Shown here: positions 45,481 to 57,844 of the stretch, one piece after another
Numbering within the stretch: the first letter of the stretch is position 1
Layout of the letters: each line of letters starts with the position of its first letter
NCBI RefSeq assembly: GCF_001640805.2
Contig: NC_066850.1
Span: 11,161,234 to 11,225,233 of the forward strand
DNA: 64,000 nt
Direction: 5' to 3'
Origin: Lates calcarifer
Taxonomy: Eukaryota > Chordata > Actinopteri > Centropomidae
Made by a program: the position numbers and the translations under genes
Notes under the pieces: model-generated
Seen by the model: the letters and a program-made list of their open reading frames with translations, nothing else
Databases searched by the model: none
What the model was told of the DNA's origin: nothing

Positions 45481-47232
45481 CAGAATCTGGTTTCAGCTCC
45501 ACAGACGAGGAGATAAATCAGATGAACCACAGGAGTGATGAACTGCTTCAGCTCACAGCAGCACTGCAGTGGAGATTTTAATGGTCAACTATTTATTTGT
45601 ATTTATTTATTCATATTCTATTTATTGGTTGTTGCTGATTGATTGATCGGCTGAGTGATTGATTGATAGTAGGACTTTTAACGGCTCAGGATGTAAGTGC
45701 ACTTTGAGCAGCCGTCACAGGTCGTGAGTTCGCTTGTCGTTCAGGAGGAGATGAACTCATGAAATGATGTTGCTCATCTTGTGTGGGATTTTAATTTTCT
45801 CAAATCATATTTTAAGGAAACAGGGGTCGTGGCTTTATTCAGTAAGACTTCTTCAGTGGTGGAGTGTGTGTCGATGAAACATTTAAACACAGGATTTCTG
45901 TTGAAAATAGTCAAAATAACATGAAGTCTCATTTCAGATCTGATAGAAATAGTAAGTGTTTATGTGTTTACCCCAAAATAACCTGAGTGCCAAAGACAGT
46001 GCACAGTGATTTAGTGTCATACTGAGTCCACAGTTTCACCATTGTCCCCAGCATCTATCACACTGTTTGGTTTTTCTCGCAAATATCCAAAACTGTGTCT
46101 CCAACACCAGATTATGCAACGATAAAATTTTTATGACATGCATCATTGTAAGAAAGTAACATTTATTTATGCAGATTCTTTCAGAGCCACAGTTATAAAG
46201 TGCTCATAAAACTGAAACACAACAAATACAAGAAACAGTCAAATGTAAAACCTTTCACACCACAGGAACATTCCCACAACACTGGGAACATTATAGGAAC
46301 TCAGGTCAGTTCTTGTAGTTCAGAAAAGTCCCTGCTCTGGTGGGAACAACTTTCCAGTTGTCCAGGAACTATCAGGGAAGTGGCGGCCATTTTTAAAAAC
46401 ATGCAACAGCAAACATGGTGTTAACTGGTGGACAATGAAGTTTGTTCTTCGTTAAGCATTAACGAAGGACAGGAGGAGGACGTAAAAGAGGGGGGTGTAT
46501 GAGGAGGGATTAATATACCTTCACTCTCTCTCCCTCCCTTTCTACTGCTGTGTGTCTCCTTTCCAATATTTATTCAATTTGTCAGTAAATTTAAAAAAAA
46601 AACAGCGACTTTAAACACCTCCATGTTTGGTGGAGGAGTTTGAAGACAGGAGATCTTCACTGTTTCCTTTTGCTGCATCAGTTTACCTGATTTCCCCTGG
46701 TGAAAACGCACAGAACAACACCACAAAGCAACGTTTTAGTTCCTGCAACAATTCCTAGACAAAGTTCCTTTTAGTGAAATCACTATTTTCTGCTACTTTA
46801 TAGACCAAACAATCGAGAAACAAATCCTGTATTAGCTGATGACTTTCGCTACAAGACTTTAAGTTCAGTCAAAATGGCTGTTCTTGCTTAAATGTTTCAG
46901 TTTTTGTCATTGAACAGGAAGGAACTAAATGAAATCATTTATGGGACCAGATCTGATTATTGAGAGAGGACCAGTATTTAGCCCCCTGGGGATTAAAAAC
47001 AACACATTACTCAACCATAAATCCTGCAGCAGGTAATCTTTAGTGAGTGCAGCCAGTTGATTTTGGAGGGCAGACCAGAGTGTGTTTAAAAAACTGAGTA
47101 TTTAAAGCATCATCACCAAAATGTTAATTTCTTTTTCTCTGCTGCCGTCACACAAACAAATATTTGAAAGTTTTCACAGTGGGATTGTGTGTATCTGGTA
47201 CTCCTGATCCGACAAGGCTTTTCACATGCAGC

Positions 47233-47282
<50 letters not shown>
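47233..47282. repeat. TG microsatellite, intergenic
   Basis: About 25 TG units. Confidence 0.9.
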
Positions 47283-47284
<2 letters not shown>

Positions 47285-47914
47285 TGATCCATATCAAATC
47301 TAAAAACACAAGTTAAGTACAACTGCAACAGAAAAAGATTTCACTCTTCTCTCTGTGCAGTATGTACATAACTAAAGATTGTGTGTTGTGTAGTGATTGT
47401 GTGTGTGTGTGTGTATCATTAGTACACATGCCTGAGTGTGTGTGTGATTGTGTGTGTTTTGCAGCATTTATCCAAGAAGAAAAGAAAAATCTGAGCCATA
47501 TTCAATGCAATATGAATAGATGACGTCTTTTTGCATTTCTCTATTAATCGTTTACATTACATTAATGTTTTTAACATAGTCGACCATTTAGCACCGAGGA
47601 CTATTGAATGTGCAATTTAACTTCAGTGCTGGTTGGGTTTATGATTGTCTTGTTATTTTATTTTATTTTTCTTTCTTTTGTGTGCATGTATGTCAATGGA
47701 TTGAACATTTAAACATCCCAGTGAGGTCTCTTTAGATATAACCTGTTGTAAACTAAATCGATATATACAGAAGTATTTGTGGGGACGTTGGACATTTTAA
47801 AGGCTTAATGTGTAGCCATTGTAGAAGTCTGGCTTTTTAAGGAGTCACAGTATTCAATCAAAGTCATTACTCACATTTTATGTCTCAGTGGAGCTTTTAT
47901 GACTTTCTTTACCA

Positions 47915-48536
47915 TTAAAGGGGCTATTTGTAAGTTTTTGCCATCATTACGTAGCCAGTGTTAGCATTAGCAGTTGTTTACTCCCAAAGAGCTTCAGCCA
48001 TTATATATCGTTTACAAGACGAGATTAGAATATCTCCTGTGGGCAGCACTTCTTCATCCTCTCATGTTGGACTAGGAGCAGACTGGACGCTACAGTGACT
48101 CACTGTCACAAAGTGGTGTTACGAGACAGGACAGGGCTACCTGGTTAGCATGCTAACTTCAGTAGAAGAGCAGAAACAAGAGTAAATGTTGTCACTTTCC
48201 ACCACTGGAGACAGCTCTCAGTAAATAAAGGAATGAAGTTTGATGCTGAACTCTTGGTAAGTAAACAGCTGTTAATGCTAACATTAGCGATAGCAAAATT
48301 CTACCATATACCACCTTTAAAAACAGCCCTTGGCAAGTTGTATTTGAAATAGAGCTGTCACAAACCAAGGTTGCTTTTTGTATTCCTTTAACTGCACAGC
48401 ATCCTTTTCCAGATTTATTTAAAAAAAAAAAAAACTTAATCTAAGGTCCACAAGATGTGACTGAAAGCTCTGAAAACTTTAGTAAGGGGACCTTGAGTTA
48501 TTTTTGCTGAGACTAGTATTTGCAAGGTGAAAAATA
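47915..48536 (+). repeat. Dispersed repeat, copy 2 (intergenic)
   Basis: Same family and orientation as 31753-32384, with scattered substitutions and small indels along about 600 bases. Confidence 0.7.
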
Positions 48537-50071
48537 AACCTTCAACCTAAGATTTGTGTGTATTGATATTAAGCAACCATTTAACGTCTTGATTAGGGCT
48601 GGGTATATTTGAAACTTTTCAAAACTACTGCCAATGTGATAACTAAGTGTCAGCGCTGATACTTACTTGGTAAATACATGTAAAATACTGTGTGTTTTTC
48701 TTATTTTTATTTATCAGATGAAGCCAAAGTTATCAAATGTTAAATATTGTCTAAATAGCAGCAGTTATACGCAACTTTTTCCTGATTAAAATAGACTAGC
48801 AGAGACACTCTCCAGTTCTTATACATGAAGATCAGTTTACTTGTCATGATTAGTTCTGCTCAGCCTGTGAAAACGGTTTTATAACATCTTCTGAGATATG
48901 GAGATTCAGCATTTCTTAGTTTCTGCTTCTTCAATTTTTCACATTTAGTTATTAAATCCATGTCTCATAAGTCCACAGTTTTCTTTCATTCAGCGCTAAA
49001 GGGACCAAAGAGGTTCAATCATACCCAGCCTTGGTCTGTTATTTCTTAGGATTTTCTGCTGTATTATTACACCATGACCTCTGAGCACAGGTAAATATCA
49101 GAGCTAAAGTCATCAGGTGTTTTTAAAGTTTTTGGTTTTTATTAGTGGTCAGATCTGTTTCATGAGTGTGAGCTGTCATCGCAGCGTTACTGTGGGTGTG
49201 TGCAGATCTTGGCCTAAAGAACACTGATTTCAGTTTCCTCAAAAACTGAAGTTTTACTTCTTTTTAAAAATAAATGTTGACATTGCACAACTTCTACAAT
49301 GGCTACCAGTGTTGACATCCAGCACTGAGACCTTCACTGAGTGTATGAGGATGATTAAATAGGCAAAAAATGTGTGTAAATGAAAATCTTGAACCTGAAC
49401 TACCTGTTGAAAGGTGATGACATTTTCTACAAAGTGACTGTGGTAATAAGCTATGGCCCACTCTGAACGACATACAGTACACACACACGCACACACATGC
49501 TTATTATCACTCTTTCTATTCAGTAGAAACATGACTTTGTATTAAATTGTGTCTCTCATTAGCATTGGTTATGCATGGCATTTTCTTACATCCTTGGGAT
49601 TATTTTCTGGTAATGGCATAAAACAAATGGCATTATTGTTGTTTAAACTATTAAATTATTATAGTTTTAAATGATTTTTACCTGAGTTTCTTCTTAGGTT
49701 GGGCATGTGTTGGGTGTTTATTTTTGTATTTCTGCTGCTGATGATGATGATGGGATTACTTGAAGTTTTTTTTATTTTCTTAATTTGTTAAAAGATGTGA
49801 TGCTGTAGTTTCTTTCTTTTTTTTTTGCCTCTTTGAATGCTTGCTTTGCGGGGAATCTCCTCAGTAGAGTCACTAGCCTGTTCTTCCTCTTCTTTCAAGC
49901 CACAAACAAAAACAAACTGGAAACCAAAATGACACATTGAAGACGTCACTTATTCATGCAGACTTTTAAGGTATTCAGAAGCTTCTCAGCGGCGGGCAGT
50001 TACAGTTTTTCCCAGTCATATCATCTTCATGAAAAAAGCAAAAACATCTCCACACTCCAAACCACCAATGT

Positions 50072-50727
50072 ATTTAAAGGTACTTTATGTAAGAGTGTGA
50101 CGCAATTAACATGTATTAATCTCTTTTTTATTATCAGTGTGTGAACAGATTGTAATGTCACTTAAAGCAGCGAAATGTAACTTTGCCTCTGCGGCCATGA
50201 GTTGTAATTAATTTTGTTCTGTGTTGGGTGTATATTACCCATGATCCTCGGCTTCTTTCTTGGCTGGATATCAGAGATGAACGCTGGTTTTTAATGACTT
50301 CTAACTCTGGACGAGTTTTTTGGGAAAATCCAAAGGATCCAAACCCAAAGGATGTTACGTTTATGGTTGCTCTCGAGTGCCTTGCCTGAAGGCCTCTCTT
50401 CTGTTCCCCAGCAGCACCAACAGTGTGCAGCAACAGCTAATGTTATCTTAGAAATGGAGTCCGCTAACGTCAACAAACGACAGCACAACACAAAAAACAC
50501 ATTGGTCAAACCATAGTCTCACACAGTCAGACCTCCATGCTTCAGTTTAATATTTAAATATAGTTAATAGACAAATGATAATAAAAATGTAACTGTAGTT
50601 ACCTAATCTGTCAACATGATGCTGGTCAATCACAAGCATCAGGAAGCTGATGACAGTTCATTTAAAATGGCTGCTGGTGTCATTATTAACAATGCTTTTC
50701 TGAATGTTACATATAGTACCTTTAAAT
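50072..50727. mobile_element. Terminal-inverted-repeat element (intergenic)
   Basis: Ends ATTTAAAGGTACTTTATGTA and TACATATAGTACCTTTAAAT are inverted with one mismatch. The interior block GGCTGGATATCAGAGATGAA recurs at about 26268-26312 in dgki intron 12, so a relative sits there too. Confidence 0.65.
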
Positions 50728-52404
50728 GGACGATGTTTCGATCCCATCAGGTCAAAATGTTTAAAAATGGCCACCATACACATACAGAGTAGTTACAGTG
50801 AGTAACAGAGACAGTATTATATAAAATACATGAAGCATGTCAAAATTATCTTAAATACAAATGTATTTTTTTTCTTTTCACTTGCTTTCCAGCTACAGTT
50901 TGCATCTAGTTTATTTTCATGTTCAACAATGTTCAACAGAGTAGAAAACTAAAATATCAAAATAAGATGTTGTTATAGGTAAAATTGGCATTTTATTTGT
51001 TTAAAAAAGGCTCTGGGTCAGCACCAAATTACAAGTCATTCTGTTTCTTCTTGTACTCTGTATTTTTTTGTCTTCTTTTTCTGGTATCGTTCTTTATTTC
51101 AGGGTGTGTAACCTTATATCCAAAATGCTTTTGTTTCTCCAACAAGCAGTGACTTGTTCGGAAGTCTGTATGTGGGGGAAAAAAAAAAAATACCCGCACA
51201 CACAAGACCTAAGAGATTTCTCACGAGACTGTAAAAGGCAAATATACAGTAACCTCCCTGAGTCACTGCCTGGGATTTCCCTGTAGGACAAACAGCACAA
51301 AGTCCACTCACTCAGTCACCGCTCTCTTCACTCACACTTTTTCACATCTTTTTTTCTGAGCATTTAAGGACGTCTCTTTCATGTTGGCTCAAAAATCAAG
51401 ATGAAAAGTTCATTATGATCTGAAGCCTCAGAACAGCCACTAAAGACAAGAGGAAATATCCCTGTTGTTTTCATCATCTGGTGAATTTCCCTTGTGGCAT
51501 TTTGAAAAACCACGCAGAGGAATGTCAAGCTTGAATCTCTAAGTCTGTCTCCTTACTGGCAGGTACAAGTTTAATGTGACTCTCATGAGTCAGCAGAGTC
51601 AGTTAAACAAAATTGTTGTGTCATTGACGTGTCATTCAAAACAACATCAGGTTTCATTTTCTATGTCTTTACAGAGATGTTCTGGAAGCTTCTTCCTCTT
51701 TTTCTGCTTCCTGTTTTTTAAAAGGCTTTGGTGAACAATAGATTTACAAACAACAAGGAAGGGTCAACTACATTTTTACAAACCTGGGCCCATGTCTGAG
51801 TAAACTACTACAATTAAACTATTAAAATTATATATAGCAATACATCATAAATGATACAGTAAATAAAGATTTAAAAGATCTTCACGCTCTTCAATTTGAA
51901 TTAAAGGTTAGTCCATTTATTTGTGAAACTGTGCACATATCAGCAGCATACATACATACATACATTTGAGGGGTTTTTACATCCTGGAAGTTCCCATCTG
52001 AAGCAACAATTTCCTTTCTTTACATTGTGACTTTGTATGACTTTGGTGGACTTTAAAAACGTTTATGGGCAGACAATAAAAGACGTGTATACAGTAAATC
52101 TGAGAGGCATAATATCTAACGCATGCCAGACTGTACAGTTGTAACATCGTTTGAGTAACCTTATGATTTTAGAATAAATAAAGTTGATTAAAACACGTAG
52201 TCATTATTCATGTCAGTTTCACTTTCAGTTCTAAACGTCAAATAGGACTTGAGCACTTGAGAGTAAAAAACAACCAAACAATCAAAACATCAATATTTTC
52301 GTACTTACGAAAGTGAATGTTACTTTACTCTTGCTGTGTGGCTCAGCATTTTACTTTTCCCCACTTATTTCTAATGGAAGTGATACCAGTGACCGTAAAC
52401 GTCA

Positions 52405-52450
52405 TTCGTTGCGTCATGACGTCTCGACCCGTAAATAGGTCGATGCTCAG
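52405..52450 (+). promoter_or_regulatory. CRE/ATF-like palindrome upstream of bcl2l14
   Basis: CGTCATGACG (52412-52421) is a perfect palindrome overlapping TGACGTC (52417-52423), and ACGTCATT lies just upstream. This resembles CREB/ATF sites and sits about 120 bases before the probable first-exon donor. No TATA box seen. Confidence 0.35.
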
Positions 52451-52541
52451 CTGACAAAGAAGCAGTTCAGAGCAAACGTTAGAGAGAAAACTTTACTCGG
52501 ATATTTCACTGTTGTTTGCCAACTTTTTGACGTATTGGACC
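52450..52541 (+). other. bcl2l14: Probable noncoding 5' UTR exon of bcl2l14
   Basis: Sequence downstream of the CRE-like motif ends at a strong donor (c|gtaagt at 52542). The next acceptor is ttcaacag before 53669, nine bases ahead of the start codon. The 5' end is estimated. Confidence 0.4.
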
Positions 52542-53054
52542 GTAAGTAATCTTATTTTATTTTAAATTTTTCTTACACAGGAGCTAAATCGTGTCAAACC
52601 ATTCCTTTAGGAAGAAGTCGATGTTTTTCTGTAGTTTCATAGTTTTGACCGTTTCCATAGCCGGCAAAAGTTCAGTTAAAGAAGTTAACAACAACACTAA
52701 CCATCTTAAATTGTGTTTTTAACCTTAATCTTAACAGCTACTGTCAGTTTTAGTGCTGGTAAACAAACTAAATGAAATGTTTATGTTGTGTCCTTCGTAA
52801 TACAAACTTTTCTAACTTCACATGACAGCTAAATTGACTTTAAACTACTATAAAATCTGCCATTTCTTAATTAAACATGTTATGTAATAGTTAATGAACT
52901 TATTCTCAAACTTTCTAACTTATTTTGTGTGTATGTAATGTATGTAATGAGACAACAAGTTGAATACATGCCTCAACATGACTCATAGTGTAATTCCACA
53001 CATATACAACCAGAGGGCGTAAAATGGCAGAAATGTAACAAAAATGACTTAAGA

Positions 53055-53055
53055 T

Positions 53056-53087
<32 letters not shown>
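53055..53087. repeat. CA microsatellite in the bcl2l14 5' intron
   Basis: About 16 CA units. Confidence 0.9.
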
Positions 53088-53089
<2 letters not shown>

Positions 53090-53677
53090 CACAATATAAA
53101 ATTGCTGATAATTAGAATACTAAGAACTCAGAGAAAGAAAATAATATTACCCTATGAAAATGTTTGTTACAGAATTAATAGACTGTGGAGAACACAAGCA
53201 AAATGAGTCAAATAAAATGTATTTGTAAACATGCAGTTAACAGAACTTAATTTGCAGTTTATATACCTAAGTAGGAATCATTGATTAATCTGTGGATTTG
53301 GTTTATGATTAATTAATTGGTTGATAGCTTTATCTGGAAAAATCAAAAAAGTCATGTGAAATTAAAAATAACCTTCAGGAGTTCCCCAGAATCAAAGATA
53401 GCATCTCAACGGCATCAGCATTTTTTGTTTTGTTTTGTTTAACCAACAACAAAACCTCACGATGTTTCCCCTCACAGCGAGTTTAAAAAGGTCTAAAAAG
53501 CCTCAGATCCTCACTAAAACAGCATAAATATAAACTAAAAATCATGATTTATCCTAAATGTATCCAGATTTAAAGGCTTATTTAGCTACAAATTCATGAT
53601 TTTTAATTTCCACTGTGTAAAATGTTTAATCTTGTCTTTCTGATGGTTTAATCTCCTTCTTTCAACAGCAAATCAAC

Positions 53678-54068
53678 ATGATGAGGATCATAGAAATCCA
53701 CGACCCCTTGTCCGACCGCAGTGACCTCAAAAACAGCACAGACGCCAACCACACATCTACCTCAGACACAGACAGCATGGAGGACACGGTGGAGTTAAGG
53801 ATCATGATGGCCTACGCCAAGAGGAGGCAGGCAGAAAAGGACGCAGAGTCAGTCAGACTGAACGGTAACACAGATGCAAATGGGACATTTGCACCTCAGG
53901 TACCAGCCGAGACTGAACCAGAACCAACAGAGAAGAAGAAGAAGAAGAAGAAGGCATGGAAACGTGTGCTGAGCTCTTTTAAATGTATCAAACCAAAGAC
54001 ACAAGACGACGATGATCACATATCTTACATGCCAGATATCAACAACAGAAGTGCTGGTTTAGTAGATG
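53678..54068 (+). CDS. bcl2l14: bcl2l14 coding exon 1
   Basis: Acceptor ttcaacag at 53668, ATGATG start, donor gtgggt. Encodes residues 1-130, including the conserved N-terminal helix and the K7 tract. Confidence 0.88.
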
Positions 54069-56212
54069 GTGGGTATGAAGATGTGACCTCAGATAACCTT
54101 AATACATTGAAATAATCACATGTATGGTGAGAGGTGAAACTTGAAACTGTAGCTGATGATTTATCCTCATTATCGATTAGTAAATTAAATATTTACTTAA
54201 AGTTGCCCTTAGTTTAGAAACACCTAGTAAAATGGTGGGAATGAACTGTGGAATTTGGTTCTTCCCCAAACTCACCATAAAAGAATGATTTACATTACAA
54301 ATACGAAACTGTTCTTTTATTTGGTCCAAGCTCAAACCAGAGGGAGATTTTGTGAATCACTCATCTGACTTTTTTCCCATTAGCAAAATCAGATCATCTT
54401 GTTGAATTTTTTCAGAAATGTGTGCCATCTCTTTTTTTGGACAACCAATCTAAGATACAGGCTCGGACTTGTGTCTGTGTGTTGATACCCTCAAACCCTT
54501 TTTTCTCAACTCTAATCTTTTTATCTGTGTGTCTTGTTTGTATTTGTCTCAGATGAACCAGAACACAAAGAGGAGTTGGAAAGCGTTGCAGACCAGCTGG
54601 CAAAGATAGCCGATGAAATCCCATTCGCTTCTCCAGAGCCAGATCTAGAGACAGACTCCCCAAACGGTGAGTTTCAGTTTCCTCCTTACAGAGAAAACAA
54701 AGCATTTCAGCTGAAGTACACCATATTATCCCACAATGCAACAACATTAAACCTCTCCTAATATTTTACACGTTTCGAGTCTGATTCAGAAAACTCCAAA
54801 CTGCACACATTGTCCATAAATCACTCATTTTAACTTAACGAATGCCTCTGCATTCTTATATAAGGTCAGTAGTCAAATTAGACGATCCAAAATGAGAAAA
54901 TAATACTACAGCCGTCAGAAACAGAAAAATGAAGGAAACCCCTTCTTAAAACAGTCATGACTTAGATGGGAGGTCCTGAACAAATTGTCGTAAACCACTG
55001 GTACGTGCCACTTAAGAACAAGTTGTTCTTGACTCCCTATCTGTCTTCTCCGCCTCACACAGTCACTAAAACTAAACAGAATTAATGGTCATATCGGAGC
55101 AGCAGATGACCAGCATACATCTTTGTTCTGTTGAGTCTATAAACCCTTGAATCTCTGGTTTCTTTGTGTCTTGGATGCTGATTAATAACCATGTGTTCTG
55201 TTATGTAGATGCTGTGGATGATGTGGATAGTGTGGAGAAGATGATTGGTCTGCTGCTGAGGGAGAGCGGAGACAGACTGAACGAGAAGGTCAGAAACACT
55301 GAATTGATAAATATCTAACATCCCTCAAACTTTTCAGTCGTTGCTTCAGGGTTTGGAAGTTGTTTGTCTCTGTCATCAGTCTATAAAATAAAACATCATA
55401 GTTTTTACTCACGGCATTTAATCTCCCACACATCAGCACCACTTCCTGTACAACACGTCCGTATTGCACTGTGTCTGTCAGACGTTCCTTTTACAGCTTT
55501 ACACAGCTGATAAACATCTGAGACAAGCAGCTGCTACAAGTTTCAGATTCTCAGTAGTGACGTCAAGTTTCAGGCTACATTTCTGCTCTGAAATATATTT
55601 TTGTTATAGTGACGTGGTTACCTGTGACTGAATGAATAAAGGTTTTCAAAGCACTAAACCCAGAACGTTTCTTGTCTCCACCAGGAGCTGAAAGACCTCG
55701 CAATAGCAAGAGAGCTTTTCTGGAACTACGATTTCTTTAAGACGATAATAAGAGGCCTTCTCCAAAGGATGGGCCTCTGGAACTCCAACCCCGACTCTCC
55801 GGGACCACACACGTCACTCAAAACCCAGATTGCAGTGACCTGTGAGGTGAGAACAAGCACATAGATACAAGACTGTATCTACGTTTGCAGAACTCCAGGA
55901 ATCCACAGCTCGGGTGAATCATTTAGATTTTAGATTAAATGTGTTTCTGTTTCCTGACAGGCCACGAGTCGTTTGTCAGCGATGGACACGCTGCCCATGA
56001 ACAGACTGCTGGGCTACGGAGCCAGATACCTGAGTGAACATTACTCGTCCTGGGCTCAGGAGCAGGGAGGATATGTACGTAAAACACTCACCTTCAGCTT
56101 GAAATAATGAGTCTGACCTGTAAACCTTTATAAAAATACCTGAATATTCTCCTTTCATTCCTTTGTGCAGGACGTAGCATTTAAAGATGACGATGAGGAC
56201 AACATCCAGTGA
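53678..56212 (+). CDS. bcl2l14: Apoptosis facilitator Bcl-2-like protein 14 (BCL-G), whole gene span, six coding exons
   Basis: BCL2-family protein; human BCL-G carries BH3 and BH2 motifs. The six exons join in phase to 300 residues (human 327). Visible: DTVELRIMMAYAKRR near 36-50, matching the N-terminal NTIEFKILAYYTRHH of human BCL-G; polylysine 86-92 followed by AWKRVLSSF; BH3-like KMIGLLLRESGDRL at 179-192; AMDTLPMNRLLGYGARYLSE at about 256-275; BH2-like SSWAQEQGGY at 278-287; acidic tail. No C-terminal membrane anchor. Start is the first of two adjacent ATGs after the acceptor at 53668. It lies about 8.3 kb downstream of dgki on the same strand. Human comparison is from memory, but several motifs align in order. 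Confidence 0.88.
54553..54666 (+). CDS. bcl2l14: bcl2l14 coding exon 2
   Basis: Acceptor ttgtctcag, donor gtgagt. Encodes DEPEHKEELESVADQLAKIA then DEIPFASPEPDLETDSPN; ADQLAKIADEI fits human ANRVAEIV. Confidence 0.88.
55209..55288 (+). CDS. bcl2l14: bcl2l14 coding exon 3, BH3-like motif
   Basis: Acceptor ttatgtag, donor gtcaga (weak). Encodes DAVDDVDSVEKMIGLLLRES then GDRLNEK; L-x3-SGD-x-L matches the BH3 pattern. Confidence 0.9.
55685..55846 (+). CDS. bcl2l14: bcl2l14 coding exon 4
   Basis: Acceptor tccaccag, donor gtgaga. Encodes ELKDLAIARELFWNYDFFKT then IIRGLLQRMG and SLKTQIAVTCE, the central helices of the BCL2 fold. Confidence 0.9.
55961..56074 (+). CDS. bcl2l14: bcl2l14 coding exon 5, BH2-like motif
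   Basis: Acceptor cctgacag, donor gtacgt. Encodes ATSRLSAMDTLPMNRLLGYG then ARYLSEHYSSWAQEQGGY; very similar to human MNRVLGFGTKYLKENFSPWI. Confidence 0.92.
56171..56212 (+). CDS. bcl2l14: bcl2l14 last coding exon 6
   Basis: Acceptor tttgtgcag. Encodes DVAFKDDDEDNIQ and TGA. Confidence 0.88.
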   Translation, partial: DVAFKDDDEDNIQ

Positions 56213-56690
56213 AAGAGAGGTGGTTTCCAGTTTCATACTGCCTCATTGGACCTTCAGCAGCAGCCAACAGGGACTAACTCCTTCAGTTTACTGGAAGTTA
56301 ACAGCATTACTAACTCCTCATAAATTCCTACTGAGGTGTTTCTAAGGCTTTAAATTTGAAACGAGCTAAATGACGCTCAGGACATTTATTTTATGTTTCA
56401 AATCAGTTTACATGAACATAACAACCTGGCAATAACACATCTGCAGGACAATGCATTCTAACATTTATTTCTTTTCATTAATAATTTTATTGTTGATGTA
56501 TTTCTTTGTGCCAATGTTTTATAAGTCTTACATGAAACCTGAGCCAAAAAACTATAACTAAACTAAAGACTATTTTTGTATGGCAGTGCCAGGCGTTCAT
56601 GTCAGGGATCTGTAGAGTGACTGTAAACTTTTTAAATCAACAACGTTTGTGCTGTATTTTCGTTTCATTAAGCACTTGCACTTTTTTTAA

Positions 56691-56696
56691 AATAAA
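56691..56696 (+). terminator. Probable bcl2l14 polyadenylation signal
   Basis: AATAAA about 480 bases after the stop; further AT-rich copies follow (about 57140). Confidence 0.45.
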
Positions 56697-57527
56697 AAGT
56701 AAATACAAAATATTTAGCTTTAAGACATTTGTGTCAAGGGATGCACCAGATTGCTTCACTGCAGTTAGTCAGTGTTGCATTTATTTTATTAAAAGATGTC
56801 ACAAGGTAAGTTTGATAAATAATTGTCTTTATTGTCTGAATTTCTTAATTTTGCTACATGAAAACATAACTAAAAATAAGCTGTGTTAACTGTCAATCTC
56901 TCTCTTAATTGTTCTTACTTGATGATTTATTAATTTTTTCTGAATGTTTTCTGTCAATCAAAATGTTTCTTGGTGCAACAGAAAGAAACAGACTTTGGGA
57001 ATGTTTAGACCTGGTCAACCTGACAGTGAATGGCAACTTATGTCAAAATAAATTATTTATTGTTGCACAGGGAAATCTCAGGCCATGTATGTAAGAAACT
57101 GAACTTGTCTGTAGCCATGAGTTTGTTTGTTGCATGAAATAATAAACAAAAATACTTCTGTGTAAGGTACATGTATAAAATGACCTAAAGGCTGATAATT
57201 TATTTTAATACACACGTTCTTGTTTTCCATTGACTGCTGAGACCTGATTTTGCTGAGGAAACGTGTTCATGTGAAAGCAGCACCATCTTGTGGTCAAAGC
57301 AGGAACTGCACACTGTGACACAACAGAGTAATGGTTGTGAACCTCAATCGAAATGTGATAATTCCTTGTTTTCTTTCTGTATGTCTTCATTTTTTTCTTA
57401 GTGACAAATTGTTATATTTGTTTTGATAAATTCGGCATGTAAATAGTAACACCAGAGATTGATGGTTTATATCGTAGAGAGCACACTGGCAGGGAAAGCA
57501 ACAGGCGACACAATATAAAGTTGCAGT
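56697..57527. other. Short intergenic stretch
   Basis: AT-rich, with no convincing exon or repeat recognised. It may include distal bcl2l14 3' UTR. Confidence 0.5.
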
Positions 57528-57652
57528 TTTATTAAGCATGGGCTTGTTACAGATATGATACATGCCGAACTAAAAAGGTAAATAACATGAATCTGGTTAT
57601 TTATTTGTGTCCAGATTGAGATGTGTGAATAGTTACTGATAATGAAAGAAAC

Positions 57653-57844
57653 TTAAAATCGGCATGTTTGTGAACGGAGTTTGGAACGGAGTCCTTTCCG
57701 GAATCTGTCGGGCAGCCCGTACTGCTGTTTGATGTCTCCCAGCGAAATGAGATCCAACCCGTTCCACTGCACACCTCGGACTGCCTCAACCTGCTCACCG
57801 ACAACAAACACGCTCGCCACGAGGACACGGGTTATCAGTCGGTG
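57653..57844 (-). CDS. Possible terminal coding exon of an unidentified minus-strand gene
   Basis: On the minus strand this frame is open for 63 codons before TAA (57653-57655), with protein-like content: VRGVQWNGLDLISLGDIKQQ then YGLPDRFRKGLRSKLRSQ. An AATAAA for the minus strand lies at 57528-57533, about 120 bases after the stop. There is no in-frame ATG, so it would need an upstream exon. AG acceptor candidates precede GTTGAG (about 57792) and TCCGAG (57780). Weak resemblance to the C-terminus of EIF2D (SUI1 fold), a neighbour of RASSF5 in human, but too weak to name. Could be a chance frame in the GC-rich rassf5 5' region. Confidence 0.3.
   Translation of the reverse strand, partial: HRLITRVLVASVFVVGEQVEAVRGVQWNGLDLISLGDIKQQYGLPDRFRKGLRSKLRSQTCRF

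Larger units (their letters stand above)
45481..52440. other. dgki-bcl2l14 intergenic region and possible distal 3' UTR
   Basis: No open frame here looks like an exon. The stretch is AT-rich and holds two dispersed repeats (47915-48536 and 50072-50727), a 50-base TG repeat (47233-47282) and a short (CATA) run near 51945. The first part may be dgki 3' UTR. Confidence 0.6.

Noticed and set aside
54412..54761. Minus-strand 111-codon frame opposite bcl2l14 exon 2
   Set aside because: Antisense of a real exon and intron; no independent support.
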